The notes below the pieces were generated by a model that saw only the letters and a list, made by a program, of their open reading frames with translations, was not told where the DNA came from and did not search any database. Below, piece after piece: positions 40,413 to 42,270 of a stretch of 42,270 nt of DNA. Origin of the DNA: an uncultured Propionibacteriaceae bacterium (GTDB taxonomy: Bacteria; Actinomycetota; Actinomycetes; Propionibacteriales; Propionibacteriaceae); contig CALIWR010000033.1 in NCBI GenBank assembly GCA_938046585.1, positions 1 through 42,270 of the forward strand. The letters run 5' to 3'. Position numbers and translations under genes: made by a program. Each line of letters opens with the position of its first letter. Positions within the stretch are counted from its first letter, which is position 1.

Positions 40413-42196
40413 AACCGGCGGATGTGGTACGGCGGCTGTTGCGGGTCGCCCGGCCGGCGCTGCGGGCGCTGATCGGGTCCGGGGCGGCCCGGCTGGTTGG
40501 GCACCTGGTCGCGGTCGGGATTTTCGCCGCCGGCGGCTGGGCGGTGGGCAGCGCGATCCAGGGGGACGGCCCGCGCTGGGTCATTCTGGCCGTGATCCTC
40601 GCGGTGCTGGCGATCGCGCGTGGTGCCTGCTCGTACCTTGAGCACTACTACGGGCATCTGACGGCCTTCCGGGTCTTGGATCTGATCCGGCGGGCGGTCT
40701 TTGACGCGCTGGTCCGGCAGGCGCCGCTGGACGCCCGTACCCGCCGTAGCGGCGATCTACTGGCCATCGCCACCAAGGACGTCAACCGGCTCGAGATTTT
40801 CTTCGCCCACACCCTGGTGCCGTTGGTGGCGGCGTTGGTGATGCTGGTTGTGTTCGGTATCGGCTACGCCATCGTGCTGCCCAGCGTCGCGTTGGTGGTT
40901 CTGGGCAGCTATCTGCTTTGCCTGGGGCTGCCGCTGCTCGGGCGGCGGCTGGCAGCCCGGTACGGGCGGGAATTGGCCGAGGCTCGAGGCGAGTTGACTG
41001 TCCTCACCACCGACACCATGGTGGCGAGCCGGGATGTGCTCGGCTTCCAGCAGGGCCCGGCCCGGGTGGAGGCTCTTGACGGGCCGCAGCAGCGGCTGGC
41101 CCGCGCCGTCCAGGGCAAAGGCCGCCTGGACGGTACCCGGGAACTGGTCACCGTCGTGCTGCCGCTGGTGGCGACCACAGTAGCGGCCGCGCTGCTGCTG
41201 GCGGCGGTCTCACGCGGGCAGCTCGGCTGGGCGCCGGCGCTGGCTTGCCTGGCTGCCATCGTCCCCTCGCATACCCCGGTCACCGCGGTCGGGGAGACCA
41301 TGGGGGAGGCCTCCGAGAGTTGGGGCAGCGCCCGGCGAGTGGCGCAGATCCTGGCTGCCGAGCCGGCCCTGGCCGAGCCTGCCTCACCGGCTCTGGCGCC
41401 GCAGGGTAACCCGGAATTGGTCTTCGACCGGGTCAGCCTGTCCTACCCGGAGGGGCCGGTCGTGGTGCACGACGTCAGTTTCGTGGTCGAGCCTGGGCAG
41501 TCGGTGGCCTTGGTCGGCCCGACCGGTTCCGGGAAGTCGACGCTCGCCGCGGCCGTACCCCGGCTGGTCGACCCGGATCCGGGCACGATCCGGCTGGGCG
41601 GTGTCGATTTACGGGACCTGGCCGCCGATGATCTGCGCGAGATCGTGGCGCTGGTACCCCAGCGGGCCCACCTCTTCGACGGCACGGTACGGGACAACCT
41701 GCTGTTGGCCTGCCCTGATGCCGGTGAGGAGGCGTTGGACCGGGTCACCCGTACGGCGGGGTTACAGGACCCGGAACGAGGCTGGGACTTGGCTGCCGGG
41801 TTGGACACCCGGGTCGGCTCGCGGGGGGTCGCGGTCTCCGGCGGGCAGCGGCAGCGGCTGGCGCTGGCCCGGGGGCTGCTGCGGACCGCCACCCTCGGTG
41901 AGGGGCAGGCCCGGCTGCTGGTGCTGGACGAGGCGACCTCGGAATTGGATGAGGCGACCCAGAAGGTGGTGGCCCTGGCTGTGGCCGAGCATTGCCGTCG
42001 TGGCGGCAGTGCCCTGGTCGTGGCGCATCGGCTGGCGACTGTGGCCGGCTGCGACCAGATCCTCTATCTCGACCAGGGTCGGATTACCGAGCGGGGTACC
42101 CACGCCGAGCTGTTGGCCCGCGACGCGGCGTACGCCCGGGCTTGGGAGGCGCAAAGCGGCACCGAATGGCAGCGGGCCACGATCACCGACTACTGA
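40409..42196 (+). CDS. ABC half-exporter, CydC-like
   Basis: 595 residues, membrane domain (about 1-325) plus ATPase. Walker A is GPTGSGKST, Q-loop VALVPQRAHLFDGTVRDNLLLA, signature VSGGQRQRLALARGLL, and Walker B LLVLDEATSELD; the H-loop is VVAHRLATV. The start is GTG with GGGGAGG five bases upstream, overlapping the partner's stop (GTGA). Forms a heterodimer with 38799-40412. The RDNLLLACPDAGEEAL stretch is CydC-like. Nothing identifies the substrate. Confidence 0.8.
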   Translation: MKPADVVRRLLRVARPALRALIGSGAARLVGHLVAVGIFAAGGWAVGSAIQGDGPRWVILAVILAVLAIARGACSYLEHYYGHLTAFRVLDLIRRAVFDALVRQAPLDARTRRSGDLLAIATKDVNRLEIFFAHTLVPLVAALVMLVVFGIGYAIVLPSVALVVLGSYLLCLGLPLLGRRLAARYGRELAEARGELTVLTTDTMVASRDVLGFQQGPARVEALDGPQQRLARAVQGKGRLDGTRELVTVVLPLVATTVAAALLLAAVSRGQLGWAPALACLAAIVPSHTPVTAVGETMGEASESWGSARRVAQILAAEPALAEPASPALAPQGNPELVFDRVSLSYPEGPVVVHDVSFVVEPGQSVALVGPTGSGKSTLAAAVPRLVDPDPGTIRLGGVDLRDLAADDLREIVALVPQRAHLFDGTVRDNLLLACPDAGEEALDRVTRTAGLQDPERGWDLAAGLDTRVGSRGVAVSGGQRQRLALARGLLRTATLGEGQARLLVLDEATSELDEATQKVVALAVAEHCRRGGSALVVAHRLATVAGCDQILYLDQGRITERGTHAELLARDAAYARAWEAQSGTEWQRATITDY

Positions 42197-42217
42197 TCCC
42201 GGTTTGCTCACCGCCCC

Positions 42218-42245
42218 TGGGTATTGCCGTGGTTGGGGCTGCATA
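42218..42245 (+). repeat. Isolated copy of the array repeat at the window end
   Basis: GCTGCATAGCAGCGGACTGA aligns with the array unit GCACAGCAGCGGGCCGAA with mostly C/T and A/G changes. The region 42197-42270 otherwise shows no gene and may open another array beyond the window. Confidence 0.5.
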
Positions 42246-42270
42246 GCAGCGGACTGAATCGTGTTGGGGG

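Overview
This is the replication-origin region of a high-GC Gram-positive bacterium (Actinomycetota; Propionibacteriales/Propionibacteriaceae is a plausible but unproven placement). The evidence is the origin gene order: dnaA, dnaN, recF, dciA (DUF721), gyrB, gyrA and the DUF3566 gene run leftwards, and rpmH, rnpA, yidD, yidC, khpB, rsmG, then parA and parB run rightwards. DnaA boxes lie between dnaA and dnaN, and three perfect parS sites lie at parA. Several genes appear to be leaderless, with a TANNNT-like -10 box ending 6-7 nt before the start codon, which is common in this phylum.

Left part (1-8460): a SixA-like phosphatase, tRNA-Ile(GAT) with its own promoter and terminator, a TetR/MFS efflux pair with a perfect palindromic operator, and an E. 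coli-type serine acetyltransferase. Next comes a visibly AT-richer, minus-strand five-gene operon (8460 to 3981). It reads: YbaB-like protein, small EspC-like type VII substrate with a YxxxE motif, WxG-containing membrane protein, then two tandem paralogous polytopic proteins each built from three copies of a four-helix module. I interpret this as an undescribed type VII secretion effector/immunity-like island inserted between the gyrase operon and tRNA-Ile. No secretion machinery is in the window.

Core (8548-31884): gyrase, a small locus of unknown membrane and single-pass exported proteins (14227-17222), dciA-recF-dnaN, oriC, dnaA, the rpmH-rsmG cluster and parAB. Two siderophore-type ABC half-transporter genes (26189-29682), preceded by a good DtxR/IdeR iron box, interrupt the usual rsmG-parA junction. 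Similar DnaA-box-containing sequence is found on both sides of the pair. Two of the parS sites are inside the parA reading frame and encode two VSRET pentapeptides.

Right part (31991-42270): coaBC, an orphan Aer-type PAS protein, an antibiotic-exporter-type ABC operon with a TetR gene, a roughly 1-kb gene-free region full of repeats, and a CydDC-like heterodimeric ABC exporter. The repeat region contains roughly 25-bp units at a strict 60-61 bp period, ending in inverted copies, together with a composite roughly 130-bp repeat. That composite repeat also occurs at the left window edge and abutting the dnaA stop codon. The array resembles a degenerate type I-E CRISPR array in geometry but has features that argue against that, and may be a new repeat family.
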